The notes under the pieces were generated by a model that worked only from the letters and a program-made list of their open reading frames with translations, did no database searches and had not been told where the DNA came from. Position numbers and translations under genes: made by a program. Source: Choanephora cucurbitarum (Eukaryota > Mucoromycota > Mucoromycetes > Mucorales > Choanephoraceae). Taken from it: a stretch of 64,000 nt of DNA. Of the stretch, positions 47,933 through 60,916 are shown piece after piece. The DNA is taken from positions 27,744-91,743 of the forward strand of contig JAIWNI010000112.1 in assembly GCA_025331435.1 (NCBI GenBank). Reading direction: 5' to 3'. The stretch's first letter is position 1, and every line of letters starts with the position of its first letter.

Positions 47933-50900
47933 TTATTTTTTTCTTAATGGTGTGGGTACTTTACAGCGCCACATCACAAAGGGTGGTTCAGATCCTTTGC
48001 CTTTAAATCCTTGTGTTGTCTGCTTTTGAGGTCGACAGTGACAGAGTGGGATATGGGAATCGAGATGTGCTTCAAATGCTTCAATGCCACCTTGTAACAG
48101 AGCGACTCGGGCAAAATGCTTTCTGACCAATTCAGCCGTATACTAAGATAAGAAGTAAGCAAAAAAAAACAAAAAAAAGAAAAAAAAGGTGCCTTTACCT
48201 CTGATCCTTGATCTGGTTGGCTTATTACAAGATGGTATTTTCGGTTCAGTTTCTTCAAGATGTTGGCATAACTTGTCAATTGAGTTGTCAAGACATTGAT
48301 AGAAGATGGAATATGACCATCCACAAACCTTTGGAAAACAGTAAGCTTCATTCCATTCAACCTATATCCATACTTACTCTGATTCAGATCGAATATCCAA
48401 CACAAGTGCATAAGCAAGAATCTTGTGAACATCTTGAATGTTCAGTCGTGGTGCCAATTCCATCTTTTTGATTTCTACCGGTATAGGCTCTTCCCACCAT
48501 GACTTGGACTAGACAAGATACATATGTGTGTGTAAAAATTAGGTTCAAAGGGTCATCATATATATATAGCTACTTACTTTGGAACTTGTTGAATCAGGAC
48601 TATGAATACGCACAGTAATACTGGGTGGTGTCACTTTACACATACTCAGAGCACTCTGTACACATTTCTCAATATCCACTTTAGGAAAACTATCAGAAAA
48701 GAGTACGATACAGTCATTGAATTCATAACCAAGTAAAGTATCACGGATTTGCCGTAAGATGGCAATACCGGCAAACAAAGGCAACGAGGTAGGCCCCACT
48801 AAAAGTTTATCCCAAAGATGATAGATCTTGTCCAACGGAAAGACATCTAGAAATCGTCTTGTTCTTTTTTAGAAAGTCAATGGTGCATATAAAGTAAAAG
48901 ATGGACTTACGTGTGAACATAGTAAGGAACCAAGGAATGGCATAGAGATCAGGCATGAAGCCAATCGTGTCCAGATGGCTGGATAGTTCAGGATCATGAA
49001 AACTCAGTAGATGACGAAAGACAGCTAGGTATTCTTGCAATACAGGTGCATTGTCTGACAGGAAAAAGTTGTTTAGGAATTTGGGAATAAACTTCTGCAG
49101 ACAGGCAAATGCAATTGCTTCGTCATTAAAGTGGAGTGTCAAGAAGGGAGCACAAAGAGAATCAAGGCCTGGAGATACAATCATTGAGTCTTTTACTGTT
49201 AGCACTCGGGTTATAGCTTACCTTGCCAATACACTAGACTTTTGTTCTCATAGACCCAAGCTTTCAGAAGCCTTCGTAACTTTTCATGTCCAGTAGAAGA
49301 GGCCAAGAGTTGGTTGTATTGATGACATCGAGGAACATCTACATCAATCTAAGACAAGAGGTGAATAGATGTATAGACAACATCCTGTAAGCTTCTACTT
49401 AACTTGTCTATCTGATCCCATATCCACATATTTGTTGATCTGATCATAGTCATGCTCTAGAGGACCACGCACGCCCAAGAGAGCTGCCCATACTTTGCCT
49501 CGAAGTAAAGGTGGGATATCTATTTTTGCATGATGTATGATTTCCTTTCTTGAAGCAGGGTATTGTCGAAGTAGTTCAGAAAACAATGTCTGTCGATAGT
49601 ATTGATAGTTGATATCTTGTTCCCTTAGCAACAAGGGCAGCTTATGATTCGTCTGTTGTTCCTGGTACTGCTGTTCCTGGTCTTGTTGTACAGGAATCGA
49701 TAGGTTGCTGTTGACAGAGAGTGAAGAAGCAGAGCGTGAACGTCCCATGATGTTGGTGAACGAATTTCGACTGTTGCTGAATGAACGCAAGGAAGAAGGC
49801 GAAGGTATATTGACGAATTCAGACTGAGGCGAGGCGACTGTCACTGTCTCATCCAGAAACACCATGTCGTTGTCGCTTGTGCTAGGATGGCCGTCACTCT
49901 CACTCTCATCAAAGGCACTGTCATCATATGTGCTATCATCCAACAGGAAGTTGACATCATTCTCATCCACCAGTTTGAAATAATCCGTATCCCATTCAAA
50001 TCGATCGTTGGTTACTTTTTTCTTGCCCTCTCTCAACCGCTGAAAGAGCTCCTTATAGCCCAACATATAAACAGCATCAGAATAGAGCTGAGCTGTGTCT
50101 GTCACTTTATCGCCAATTTCAGATCCATCCGGCATGATACAGACGCGAGGCAGTTGTTTGATGATAGGTGTCGATAGAAAGACACCTCGCTTCACCAAAT
50201 CAAGTTCAACATCTCCTCCTGCCAATTTCCATAGATTGTATATGTGAGATGCAGGTAAAGTCTGAAGCATCTGTTGAACGTCCTCTGTATCTGCCTTTTC
50301 TTCTGTCTGGATTTCCAAAGCGTCTATGTCGATATCGTCAGAGGCCAAAATAGGCCCTTTTACCCATTGAGCGGCATGGCTGGAGACCAGACCTTGATCA
50401 AAGAAGGGTGATGACAATGCGTCCAAGATGCTGTAACGTCTCTCTACTGAGACTTGAAGACAGGCTAAAATGAACTGTCGGAATGCCTCTACTTCTAGAT
50501 CTGTTTGTTCATTCTGAAGGAACTGAAGGACAACTTGATTGATATCCAATGATCCAATTTCCGGATGATGCCAGATATCCACATCTCCATCCTGCCATTC
50601 ATACAAATTCCACAAAGATTCAAAAATAAGCCCAACATCACTTGTTGTCCAGAATGAGTTGCGCGTGTACTGTTCCAACAGAACAATTGCCAATGCCCAC
50701 ATATCTCGCTTGTCATCTTTGATCCCATCTGCTTCGTGTTGACCAAGACATTCAGGTGCTAAATAAATAGGGTATCCAATAGGAAAATCAACATATTTGC
50801 CTCCATCTGTCATATAGTGAAGTCCATAGCCAAACAGTTGAATATGATTCTAAGTCTATCGTCAGGACTGTCTATTCCAGAGGCACTTTCTCACTTACTT

Positions 50901-51503
50901 CTTTATCCAGTAGTATGTTGGTAGGCGATAAGGAAGCATGAATAATGCCATGATCGTTCAAGTATTTTAAAGCAGATACTATTTCAAATGCCCATTGTTT
51001 TAACACCGACACACTAGAAGAATCGATCAGAAAAAAGAACAATAGAAAATGAAGAGGCTTACTGGATAGGTGGTGGTTGACTGGACTCTAAGTTTTTGGC
51101 TCTCTGAAGTGAACTGTCATGGTATTCAGAAACAATAAATAACCGGTCTTGAAATAGATACAAGGTCAATATTTATGCATCGTCCTAAAGTCATCTTCTC
51201 TTGTTTGTCTTTTTTACCGTATTTGCCTCGGTGGATCTCTACATAGCTACATAGGTTGGGATGGTGAAGTGTCTATGGCAAAGTCGTCAATAAAAAAAAA
51301 CGCGATGAGCTAACTATGGTAGAGTTTACTTTCAAGTATTGAAAACGGCCTATAATTTGTGAAGGAGCTGATAAAGCCAAATGGCCCGAAACAGCCAAGG
51401 CTTCAGATACACGCGAAGAACCTACAAAATTAACAGAGGCAAGTTTGGGTATTGATTTATCCTTTTGAACTTTGAGTTCTATGGCCTGAGCAAATAGAGC
51501 CAT
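47933..51503 (-). CDS. TBCK-like protein: pseudokinase, TBC (Rab-GAP) and rhodanese domains
   Basis: Many exons, about 1,050 aa. The start at 51503 reads [16 protein letters not shown]. The kinase-like region includes [18 protein letters not shown], then [14 protein letters not shown] where an active kinase has HRD, and QLFGYG in place of DFG, so it is a pseudokinase. The APE region is [14 protein letters not shown]. The TBC domain follows with [54 protein letters not shown] and the [17 protein letters not shown] end. A rhodanese fold closes it ([43 protein letters not shown]). This matches human TBCK, part of the FERRY complex and linked to mTOR signalling. The IDVDVPR(C/T) motif suggests the arginine-finger region is kept. 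Confidence 0.92.
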
Positions 51504-51577
51504 TTCTATTGAAATAAAAAAAGAGAGAGAGAGAAAAAAAAATAAAGAGGGAAATATTATTATTTTATTTATTTGTT

Positions 51578-54500
51578 TTAGCGAAGATCATCATCAAAGT
51601 CACTACCACCAATATCAATATCTTCATCTTCATCGTCTTCATCCTCATCTTCTTGCTTAACAATAGGTGGAGCTGCAGTAGAATTCTGAATGGCAGGCGA
51701 TGATTTATGCTCAACAACCACATTATCCATCTCTTCTTCCTTTTTCTTTTTATTGTTAGCCTCAGATCGATGCTTAACTACACTAGTATGGTTTGTAATT
51801 GGCTGTTTCTTGACTTGTGAAGGCTTGGTTGCTTTAGAAGAGGTATTGGTATGGTTGCTAGGCTTTTTGCGTGCAGATGAAAGAGGTGGGGATGATGTAT
51901 GTGATGACTTGCTTGCCTTTGCTGCAGGTTCTGGTATATCCTCTTTATCACTCTTTGCATCCACACTTCTTCTTCGTTTCTTCTGTAGATCGCGGGGATG
52001 GATATGCAAAGGTTGCTTTGAAGTGACTCGGCTCAAAATCTCCTGAAGATCAAGTGCAGCAGCAGATGTAGCTGTGGTTGGTGTAGTTGCAGTGGAGGCA
52101 CTACTGAGTGCAGCCGCATTTGTGTTGATAGGTGGTGGTTTCACACGCTGCAAGAATTTGGCTTGCTTCTTCTTATCTAATCCTGTTGCTGACTGTATTG
52201 TTCCTGATGATGATTCAGTATCACTTTCTTCATCATTGGATGCTACTGAAGAATCACTTGAGTTGACTACATCCACATCACTTTCATCTTTATCTTCCTG
52301 CTGATTAGCTGTTGGCTTTGTGGTCATCAACAGTTTGTCTGTCTTTTCAGGTTCATCAAAGCGTCCTAACAGAGGCTCTCTTGCTGTATTGATCAGGCCA
52401 TTGGATTTGAGTGCCTTATGAGGATGTGTCAAGAGCAATTCTTGTAGCTGAGTAGCAGCGGCCATGCTCCCACTGGATGATGCTTGACGAGAGATAGGAG
52501 GTATCACAAATCCATTGTTCTTGGTTGTATCAGAAGTGGATCGAAGAGCAGCCAGAGCCAGAGCAGTCAGTCGACTGTCTCGTGTAGGCTTGCGTGCATT
52601 GATCTGAATAGGTAAAGGCGAAGGGAAAAAGGGCTCGATCGAGTCTTCCAGAAAATGACCCAACTTGTGCTGAATGGAACATGTCACTGCCAATTCCTGT
52701 GCACGACGAAGAGGTATCCAGGTACCAAATAGCGGACTCTTCTTTTTGGGCATACGTATACGTTCCATCTCAAAACTCAAAATCATACTGCGTTCGCTTT
52801 CAGTTTCGATACCACCTGCTGTCAAGAGAACAGTGCCGTTGATAAAGCCTGAATCTACACGTCTCATGATTCGGTATTCGGGCGAGTGTTCAGTCTTTGG
52901 TAACACAACCACACAGACGGCAATATGATCAACAAGTGTAATGTACATGGGCGGATTGAATGGGGTGAGTGTATGAACAATGGGTTCCGTACTGCCTGCA
53001 GTAATGGAAGGGGTGGGTGTGGCTGTAGATGAAGTAGAGTTGTGCAAATGAGGCGCATGTTCGGTAGCTGTAGGCGATAACAAGGGCGGTGTGGCTGTAC
53101 CTGCTGCTACAGAATGAATAGAACTGCTGGGTGTCACTAAAGATGCTGAGGATGTTGAAGGAGCAAGTGGTAATACAGATGATCCAGAAGCTATAGAAGG
53201 AGTCGTTGTAGCTGCATTGTTAGAAGCTGGTGTAGGTGAATCCTTCTTGATGAATGCTTCGAGAGCAGGGAATCGTGCAAGGATCGTCTTCAAATCGGCA
53301 CTGTGACTGGACGAGCTAGAAGAAGGATTGCTTGCGCTTGCTGATTTGGCTAAAGATTGCATGTAGGCTGCCATGGTCTTTGCTAAATCAAATGTGGGTG
53401 ATAAATGTTGTAGACTGGGGATATTTGATGTCATCTGATGAAGAGCAGATAAGTTGAGATTCTGAATGTTCATTGATTTCAGAATTTCAGCGGCTGTGAG
53501 TGTAGTGGATGTTGCAGGAAGAATCTCTGCTACTTTCTTAACAGGAGGTGTAGATGGTGCAGGAGATGCAGTAGTTGTATTGGTAGTACCAGCATTAGCT
53601 GCTGGTGCTGTAGCAGTCGTAGAAGTGATGTTATTGGTTTGAGTGGAAGGTGGAGTGGGCGCAGTCGATGATACCGCAGCTGCAGAAGGTGGAGATTCTC
53701 TTTTCTCATCATCTTCAAACTTAACAAAGTCCTCACTATTCTTCACATCCATCAGCTTTGAAACAGATACGGACTTACTCTTGTCAGCAGTTGACATGGC
53801 TGATTCTGCTGGTTCGACTGTCTTGGTTGCTGATGCATCTTCCTGCTTTGTCTCTTTTTCATCTTTCTCTCCTTTTTCCTTTTTAGTCACTTTGATTGAT
53901 TCTGGTTTGTCTCCGGTTTCTTGCTCCGGTTTTTCTTCTATTCGATCAGCAACGCCTCTTGCAGCACTTGCCAATAACACTTTTTGCAACAAAGATTTGT
54001 CGTTCGGTCCTAGCATGGCAGAAGAAAAGCTTTTGCGTTGCGAGCGATTGGGGGTGCTGCCTGTGCTAGTAAAGTAGTCGTCTAGTTCTGAAACAGAGAC
54101 TGATTCTGGTGTGGCAATATTGAATGGAATATGATGAGCTGTTGATCCATCATGTACAAATACATTATCGAAGTCATGTTCAAAACTAAAAGGTGTCCAA
54201 AATTCTTGATCATTAGCAAATCCACTACTGAATGAAAATGACGGTTTGCGCGTTGGCGCATGAGGTATGTTGTCTTGAGGCACAGTAAGCTTGTTGCTTG
54301 GTTTTGGCGAGGCAGTAGTGGTTGCTGCTGCACTGCTGCTAGAAGCGGAAATAGTAATGTTGTTATTGCTGATGCTGGGAGCGCTAGTTACTGTTACTGT
54401 AGCAGGGGAAGGTGAGGAAGTAGAATCAATGACTGTCGTTGTAGTTGTGTTGTTTGCTTCAGGTGATTGTGTAGATGATGCGGGTGGTGTATTAGAATAA

Positions 54501-55538
54501 TTAGTACTTTTTGGTGATGCAGATGGAGATGTCTTTTTAATGTCTATGGTATTTTGAGGTTTGGCTGTAATTTTTGAGTGTCTTCGAGAAAGACGTCTTC
54601 CGGTTGGAAGTTGCAGATCGATTTCTTCGTCGGCATCTTTGAGCATTTCTTCGTGATAATCTGATTGTTCCCCTTCGCTGTCGTCCTCTTCATCTTCGTT
54701 ATTGCTGTTGACCAGATTAGGTAGAGATGCGTTTGATTCCTGTGACAAATATGTGTTTGGTTTGAGTCGCTTCTGCTGATGTGCATCTTTGCTTTCTTCT
54801 TCCTCTTCTGAATCATCCTCCTCTTCTGAATCATCATTTTCGTTGTCTTCCTCGTCTGGTTTATGCGTCGATCTTAGAGAGCGTTTTGCTTTGTTGAAAG
54901 GTGTGCGACGGGTTTTGCTATTTGTGCGTAATGGATTCGGTCGTTCTTCATCGTCATCTGTAGCAGTTGTGTGAGAAGAATCATCTGCTGTCTTGGAAAC
55001 AGATTCAGTTGCTAGAGAATAATTTATTTTTCGAGAATGATTCTGATCAACATGCTTAGCCAGTAAAGGTGCTCTTGGTGGATTATGCTCGGCTGCTCTT
55101 TTAAAGTGTTGGGAGATACGTGAAGATACTGTAGCAAAAGGTGTTGCGCCACTAAATAAACAAAAGAGAGTAAACACATTGTTGATATCACTTTATCAGC
55201 TATGCAGGTAATGCTCGAAGATATAGCTACATCACACTCATTAAACAAAAAAAATACTGATATCCTGCTTACCCTAACGTCGCGTATTTGTGTTTTACGA
55301 TAATATTCGCTAGTTCTTTGGGCGAACTCGGTTTATTTCCCATCTTCAACAGAGCTTTAAGAATGGCTGTGAACACTTTATCTTTTGCATCATCAGGGTG
55401 AATAGAGACAGGCAGACCACCACCTTGACGCTGCTGTTGTGGTGGTGGTTGTTCTTGTTCTAACTCTTGTTGTTGCTGCGGCTGTTTGGCCTTTTGTTGT
55501 GTATTATCATGGCTTGTTGATTTTTGTGCCATTGTCAT
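51578..55538 (-). CDS. GDS1-type winged-helix and APSES-like transcription regulator
   Basis: Two exons, 55538..55273 and 55151..51578, total 1,279 aa. Residues about 45-125 are a winged helix split by the intron: KDKVFTAILKALLKMGNKPSS, ELANIIVKHKYATLG | GATPFATVSSRISQHFKRA. This matches the fungal GDS1 DNA-binding domain. Residues about 810-930 resemble an APSES/KilA-N domain: YRIMRRVDSGFINGTVLLTAG..FGTWIPLRRAQELAVTCSIQHKLGHFLEDSIEPFF. Long low-complexity Ser/Thr/Ala/Pro and acidic tracts separate them, and the C-terminus is very acidic (DEDEDDEDEDIDIGG..FDDDLR). APSES proteins control cell-cycle or developmental genes in fungi; GDS1 links to nitrogen catabolism. Both domains suggest sequence-specific nuclear DNA binding. 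Confidence 0.85.
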
Positions 55539-58500
55539 AGATAATCAAAGTAAAAAGAAAACAAAGCCTGCAAAGAAAAAGAAAAGGAAAGGGTATTAAG
55601 ATAATTGACAAGAGAGGAAAAAAAGGAAAGAAAAATGAGAGCGAAAGCTAAAAACTGGGGAGGTTTCTCAAAAAAAATCGGAGAATCAATTTGACAGGCA
55701 GTTCATGATGCCTCTTCATTGTTGTTCAACCAAGAACCAAACAATAACAATAAACGAATCAGACAACATCAGCCTGATTCTTTTAACTTTACATGTTGAA
55801 GATATTAAAGCAATACTTCTATAGGTAAGCGCTGTTGCAAACAACGATAATAACCAGCTTAGATAAAACAAGAGAATGAATAAAAAAAGAAAAGAGTTTT
55901 AAGATAAGCTTTTTTTTTGTCCGTTTTAAAAAAAGATCAATATATTCACTTGAAATGCCGTTCAATTAGTTGCATAGTGCTTTCATCAGAATCTAAGCAA
56001 GATAGCAATGACAGATAAGCCCGCTGCTATTATAACGTGATTGTTGAGTCTTGTGCCGAAGTGAATAATGACATAACCATTTTGTACCTTTCAAAAAAAA
56101 AAAGGTTTCGATTTAATGGTGTCACTTGTTGAGTTCATTTGTGCAACAATTTAATATTTTTTCTTTTAAATGTTCACAAAATAGACGATATATTGGTTTT
56201 CGAAACTGAATTTGTACGTCTAACTTTATATTTGGTGTACAGCAAAGAAAAAATCTACGTGTCTTCACCATGTCATCTGGAAGCATCACTTAGTAGTACT
56301 TGAGCTGTTTAACTTGAACGAGAAATTGACAAACATAGAATATATGGAAGTTGAAGAACTTCTGTAAAGTCTGTATAGAACTGTTGCTATGGAATGGCAT
56401 CTCTAGTAGCCCAGACACGATCTCGAGCCTCAGTCAAAGACAACTAAAGCGGAGTCCAACTCGAAATGGACTTGGATAGCTTTGTTCGAGCTAGTCATCA
56501 AGTTGTTAAGCCAACAATAAACGAGAGTCTGTCCAAGAAAAGAAAAGGCTTCGTCTGCCAGTAAAGTTAGGGACATTTATCGGTCGTATACCCCTCAGCA
56601 GATCTTCTTGACCTTGTCATTGAGTAAGACATGCCAGCAAAACAAACGGGTGTATCTGCTGTTTTCATATTGCGAACTACACAGCATTATGTGAAGCTCT
56701 ACATGGACAACGACGAGAAGCGCACATAAGGTGTTGAGAGTGTCAGCAGAGGCAGTATGAACAAGAAGTTAATATCTCAGCATATAGCTTTCTTGATTAG
56801 ATTATATGAAAGGAATGCTGCGGTTCTATAGGAAGTAAGAGATGTCGTGTTTTCTTTTTCTCTGGACATTGGGAATATTTCTCTTAGCGTTACACTATCG
56901 CTTGGTTAAACATGCTCATTTGACTCTGAAGAATTCAGAAAAAGTGGCCAAGGTTAGAAATGCTGGCACAAATATAGAGCAGAAAAAAGAGAGGGGTGGT
57001 ATTGTAATAGAAAGCAGATAAGGAACTGAGTTGAGGCAACAATTGCATTTTCATCGACAAGATAGGCTGTAGCATCTTCACAAGATGTGGAAGATCAAAG
57101 ATATACAAGTCTGCCAAAGTGGAGCTTCCGAGCATTTGCAGTATAACAGCGGTAATTGTTGGAACAATCTGTGAAAAGGGCGCTATAGATTTGACTTTGG
57201 TTAAGCTTGAAGATGTGCAGAGAAAGCCTAATTTCAACAAGAAGAAAAAGAGAAGAGATAACACTTTTGTTCTGTTCAAATTTGAAGGCAAGTGTGTAAA
57301 GAGATTGTTTGACTGCAAATGATAATATCAATCGAGGATAATTGAATTCGCAATTGTCTAAAGCAATACGTCTCTTTTTTTAAATAATTGTACTGTTTGT
57401 AATCCTATGATATAAGCACTTCTTTTCCTTCTACACAGAGCATATCGTAAAGATAATGAATGGTGCAAAAGTAAACACCGACAAAAAACTAGGAACAGAC
57501 AATGATCAGTAAGTCTCTCTTTTGTCCATTCCATTAACTTGTCGAAACGAGCAAAAAAATTCGGTTGTCCTTGTCCAGAGTTATACAAAAAAGAGGCAGC
57601 TAAACCTTAATCTTGAACAGCACGAAGGCATTTGAGCTCTTGTATCTTATGTCTTTAAGCTCGATATGATGTATACAGCAATACAAAACCCTCATTTGAG
57701 TTTCTATGATTGATTTTTGTTTCACAAGTCATCTACAGTAAAACTGATTTTATGATACGTTTGAAACGTAATTGAGCAGAGTAGTTGCGAGCCACAATGT
57801 AATGAATATAATAGCTTCAAGCTATTGAATAGTAAAATGAAGCATCTAAGAATTGCAGCAATAAGGCAAGAGAGGCAGTAAAAGGAAGAGTGTAAATGTG
57901 TGATAAATAAGCACAGGTAAGTTAGTAATTACTCTCAAGATATAAAGAATAAAAACGCACCTGTGAATAGCCCACTGTTGGATATGAATGTATACTGATA
58001 ATAGTTAGGACACTATCTTCGAAAAATGACAAGTTCCGCTTACTTTAATTATGAAATCGTGTCAGTGTTACTTGATTAGTGTCATTACCGGACTTGGTAA
58101 ATTTTAGTTTTTAAAGCATATCATTATCAATACATTACTTTCAACAACGATAAAAGTTTATGGTGTGTTGATCCAGGTTTTGGAAGAAAAAGTTACAGAG
58201 GAAAAAACTATCTTTTTGCCTACCTTGTCGACTCAATTGAGATGTCATGGAAAGGCTCTGAGGGAGCATTTACAGAGGCACTCATTCTCGGATTTAACGG
58301 CATACTCATTTGTCTAAGAAAGAAAGAAAGAAGAAATTGCCAAGAAGGTGAAGATTAATCTCTTGACTTCTCTTGAGAAGCTGACAACTGGCATATCCTC
58401 TTATGATAGGGAAATCATCGGTGCAGTCAGTAATTGATTCTGTGCTCTCGAATCAAGATAGAGTGAACGCAAAATCAACGGAACTAAACCATTCCTTAAC

Positions 58501-58689
58501 ACGAACGCTTTTGACTTATCCTAGCTTATAGGAATGCTCATTTTTTTCTTTCTTTCTCAGCTTGAATAAAAATTGCTTTGTATCCTTCATTATAAGCAAC
58601 AGTTTTGATAAACTCTATAAGTCCGAAAAAAAGGGCCAGATAAATTTCAATTTCCCTCACTCTTTCTTACATGATTAAACAGTTACGAT
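55539..58689. other. Gene-free spacer
   Basis: 3.1 kb, the largest empty stretch. Scattered short frames (such as 56935-57331 minus) include hydrophobic runs but no recognisable family and no consistent exon chain. Poly-A/T tracts near 55910-55940 and 56090-56105. No RNA gene was recognised. Confidence 0.5.
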
Positions 58690-59739
58690 ATGCCTTTATT
58701 ATCAACCAATACTCTTTTTACTTCTGACAACTCTATCGATGCCGGATTCCGTGATCTCGAGAGTAAGATGCAGAAAAGTCTTCAGGGATTGGCGAAGATC
58801 AGAGACCAACTTTCCATTGAGGCAAAACCTCCAAAATCTATGCCTGTTAGTTCTGAACAACCAGTTCTTTGGCAACAGGAAAAAATTTCACTCGAGACCG
58901 TTATAAGGGAAAAAGAAAGAACTATTGAGCAGGAAAAGCTAAAAAGAGAACTTGCCGAAAACAGAAGGGACGAGCTCACGAAGCAGCTAAAGACATGTTT
59001 AACAAACCATGCGTTTGAAAGACAAGCAGACCAAGACAAATACAACTTGCTTAAGCAACAGCAAACGCAGTTAGAGCAACAATGGAATCAGTTAACAAAG
59101 AGAAATGAAGCATTGGAAGTAACAATGCAGCAACTAGAAACAAGATTACAGAACGAGGTGCAAAGGAAAGAACAATGCGAGCTTTTCTTAAGAGAAAATG
59201 CAGAAGAACTAAAAGCAACGACGGAAGGTATTTTGGAACGCGACCAAAAGATAGAAGAGCTACAAGACAATATGGAGCATGTACAGCGTATGCTTGAAGA
59301 GAAAGACGAATTGCTTGAAGGCCGTGTGGTGAAGGCACAATTAGATGCAGAACGATATAATCGCCTTCAAGACAAAATGGAACAATTAGAAAAAGAGAAT
59401 GCAATGCTGAAACAAAAACTTCTCGATAAGGAATCGGTTCAGTCGCCTCCAGAAACAGATGTAACAGAGAAGAGACTAAAAGACGAAGAAAAAGAGCTAG
59501 AAATAACACAACTAAGGCATGAACTGCTACTGTCTCAAGAGAAATTGAAGGATAGAATATCTCAGTACAAAGAGCTGGAAAGTGCAATGGAGCGTGTAAA
59601 CGAGCACTGCAATATTTTGAGAAACAGTCTAAATGAATCAAGAGAAGAATCAAACAGCAGATATAAAAAGTCGATTGGTTATTTGGAAGAAATACGCTTA
59701 TTAAAACAAGAACTAAATGCGTGCAAAAAGAAGAACTAG
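58690..59739 (+). CDS. Long coiled-coil protein
   Basis: Intronless, 349 aa. After about 55 residues that are polar and helix-poor (MPLLSTNTLFTSDNSIDAGF), nearly the whole chain to the C-terminus is Glu/Lys/Gln/Leu heptads, for example REKERTIEQEKLKRELAENR, QQTQLEQQWNQLTKRNEALE, EEKDELLEGRVVKAQLDAER and ISQYKELESAMERVNEHC. It ends LKQELNACKKKN. There is no catalytic motif, zinc finger or membrane helix. Such a rod could be a centrosome, spindle, septum or trafficking scaffold. Heptad character alone does not identify a family. It is tail-to-tail with KIN17, 111 bp between stops. Confidence 0.85.
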   Translation: MPLLSTNTLFTSDNSIDAGFRDLESKMQKSLQGLAKIRDQLSIEAKPPKSMPVSSEQPVLWQQEKISLETVIREKERTIEQEKLKRELAENRRDELTKQLKTCLTNHAFERQADQDKYNLLKQQQTQLEQQWNQLTKRNEALEVTMQQLETRLQNEVQRKEQCELFLRENAEELKATTEGILERDQKIEELQDNMEHVQRMLEEKDELLEGRVVKAQLDAERYNRLQDKMEQLEKENAMLKQKLLDKESVQSPPETDVTEKRLKDEEKELEITQLRHELLLSQEKLKDRISQYKELESAMERVNEHCNILRNSLNESREESNSRYKKSIGYLEEIRLLKQELNACKKKN

Positions 59740-59850
59740 TCGCTCAGTTCTTTTCTTCTTCAGCTTTATATTAAATCTACCCCATCATACCACTCTCCGA
59801 CAATATATGACATTCTTCTATATCAATCATTATTTATTTACAAGTCTGAG

Positions 59851-60778
59851 TTAAGCTGATACAGATTTGAGTCTTTTGCTATCAGAATCATCTTGACTAT
59901 CTGATCCAGTCTTTCTTTTCATTGTCATCATACCGCCCACTTTCATGCCATTTCCATTGGTAGGAGTGGTAGATTGAGTGCTCGATTTTTTGGCCAGTGC
60001 AGAAAGACTAGTCTTCTTCTTCATACCTCCCAACATCATCTTTGAACCTGTTGACTTTGGTGCCTCAGCAATTGGTGCGGCAGGCTTCATGCTTAGACTA
60101 AGCTTGATAGGTTCCTCTCCTTCTCTTTTGAGTTCAGTAACCTCTTGTTCAGCAACGCCTCTGTCTTCTGCAGATTTTGATGCTTTTTCCATCTGCTCCT
60201 TAAGCAATTGAATATCTCGTTCTTCGTCGTCTTTCTTAGCACGATCCATCTTTTGAATAGCTGCTTGTCTTGCTAATGCTTTAGGGCTATTGTCGACCCA
60301 AGCAATATGCAATCCTCTTTCGGTTTCATCCACTCTTAATATGCCCTGTCTTCCCATTTGCTTACAAAATTCAGTTAGGGAATTCCACCTTGTGGCGTTC
60401 ATGTGAATGTGCTCTTTGTGTGCAATATATTCTTGATAGACTTTGTTGGCAAATACTCGCTTAGTACCATGCGCTCTAGAAAGCAGACTAAGGAAATCTC
60501 TTTTGAATTCTTCTGAGTAGTTATGAACAAATTTGCCAGGATTAGCAGCTACTAAAAGCATTTGACGTTGGTGGGATTCCGACATGATGTGACATTTGAA
60601 GCCGTTTTCATCTCTGCACTGCTTTTCACATGCTTGACAATAAAATTTTAGTTTCTGAAGACCTTTTGACTACAAGAAACATATAAGTACGTATGCTTCC
60701 AGCAGAGAAAAAACAGTCATAACATACCTTCATTCGGTTGGCAATAGCCTTAGGTGACATGAATTCTGCTTTGGGCAT
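59851..60778 (-). CDS. KIN17: DNA/RNA-binding protein KIN17
   Basis: Two exons, a 51-nt first exon from 60778 (MPKAEFMSPKAIANRMK) and 60669..59851, total 289 aa. It shows the KIN17 hallmark run: KGLQKLKFYCQACEKQCRDE, a C2H2-type zinc finger (CQACEKQCRDENGFKCHIMSESH), then the winged-helix-like region SEEFKRDFLSLLSRAHGTKRV, NKVYQEYIAHKEHIHMNATRW, GRQGILRVDETERGLHIAWVD. The C-terminal third is Lys/Ser-rich and low-complexity (MKRKTGSDSQDDSDSKRLKS), with a likely NLS. The KOW tail of animal KIN17 is missing, as in other short fungal forms. The protein binds curved DNA and RNA and is tied to replication, DNA-damage response and the spliceosome. Confidence 0.95.
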
Positions 60779-60916
60779 CCTGGGAAATAGTTTGAACTAA
60801 TGTGATGTTAGAGAAGAAAAGAAAAGAATAGAAAAGAACCTTATAAAAATTAAAAGAAAAAAAAGAGGGCTACGTAAAAGCTTATTGGAGGAATTCTTTC
60901 TTTTTTTTTCGTATTT
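60779..60916. promoter_or_regulatory. Divergent promoter KIN17 / BRF-like gene
   Basis: 138 bp between opposite start codons. It is purine-rich on the plus strand (60810-60870), with a T tract just before the plus-strand ATG. Confidence 0.55.

Noticed and set aside
53643..54077. Plus-strand frames opposite the GDS1/APSES gene (also 51690-52046 and 54291-54500)
   Set aside because: Shadow frames of Ser/Ala/Glu-rich codons with no independent features.
56935..57331. Hydrophobic minus-strand frames in the 55.5-58.7 kb spacer
   Set aside because: Two overlapping frames are both Leu/Phe-rich and neither extends by splicing. Judged chance.
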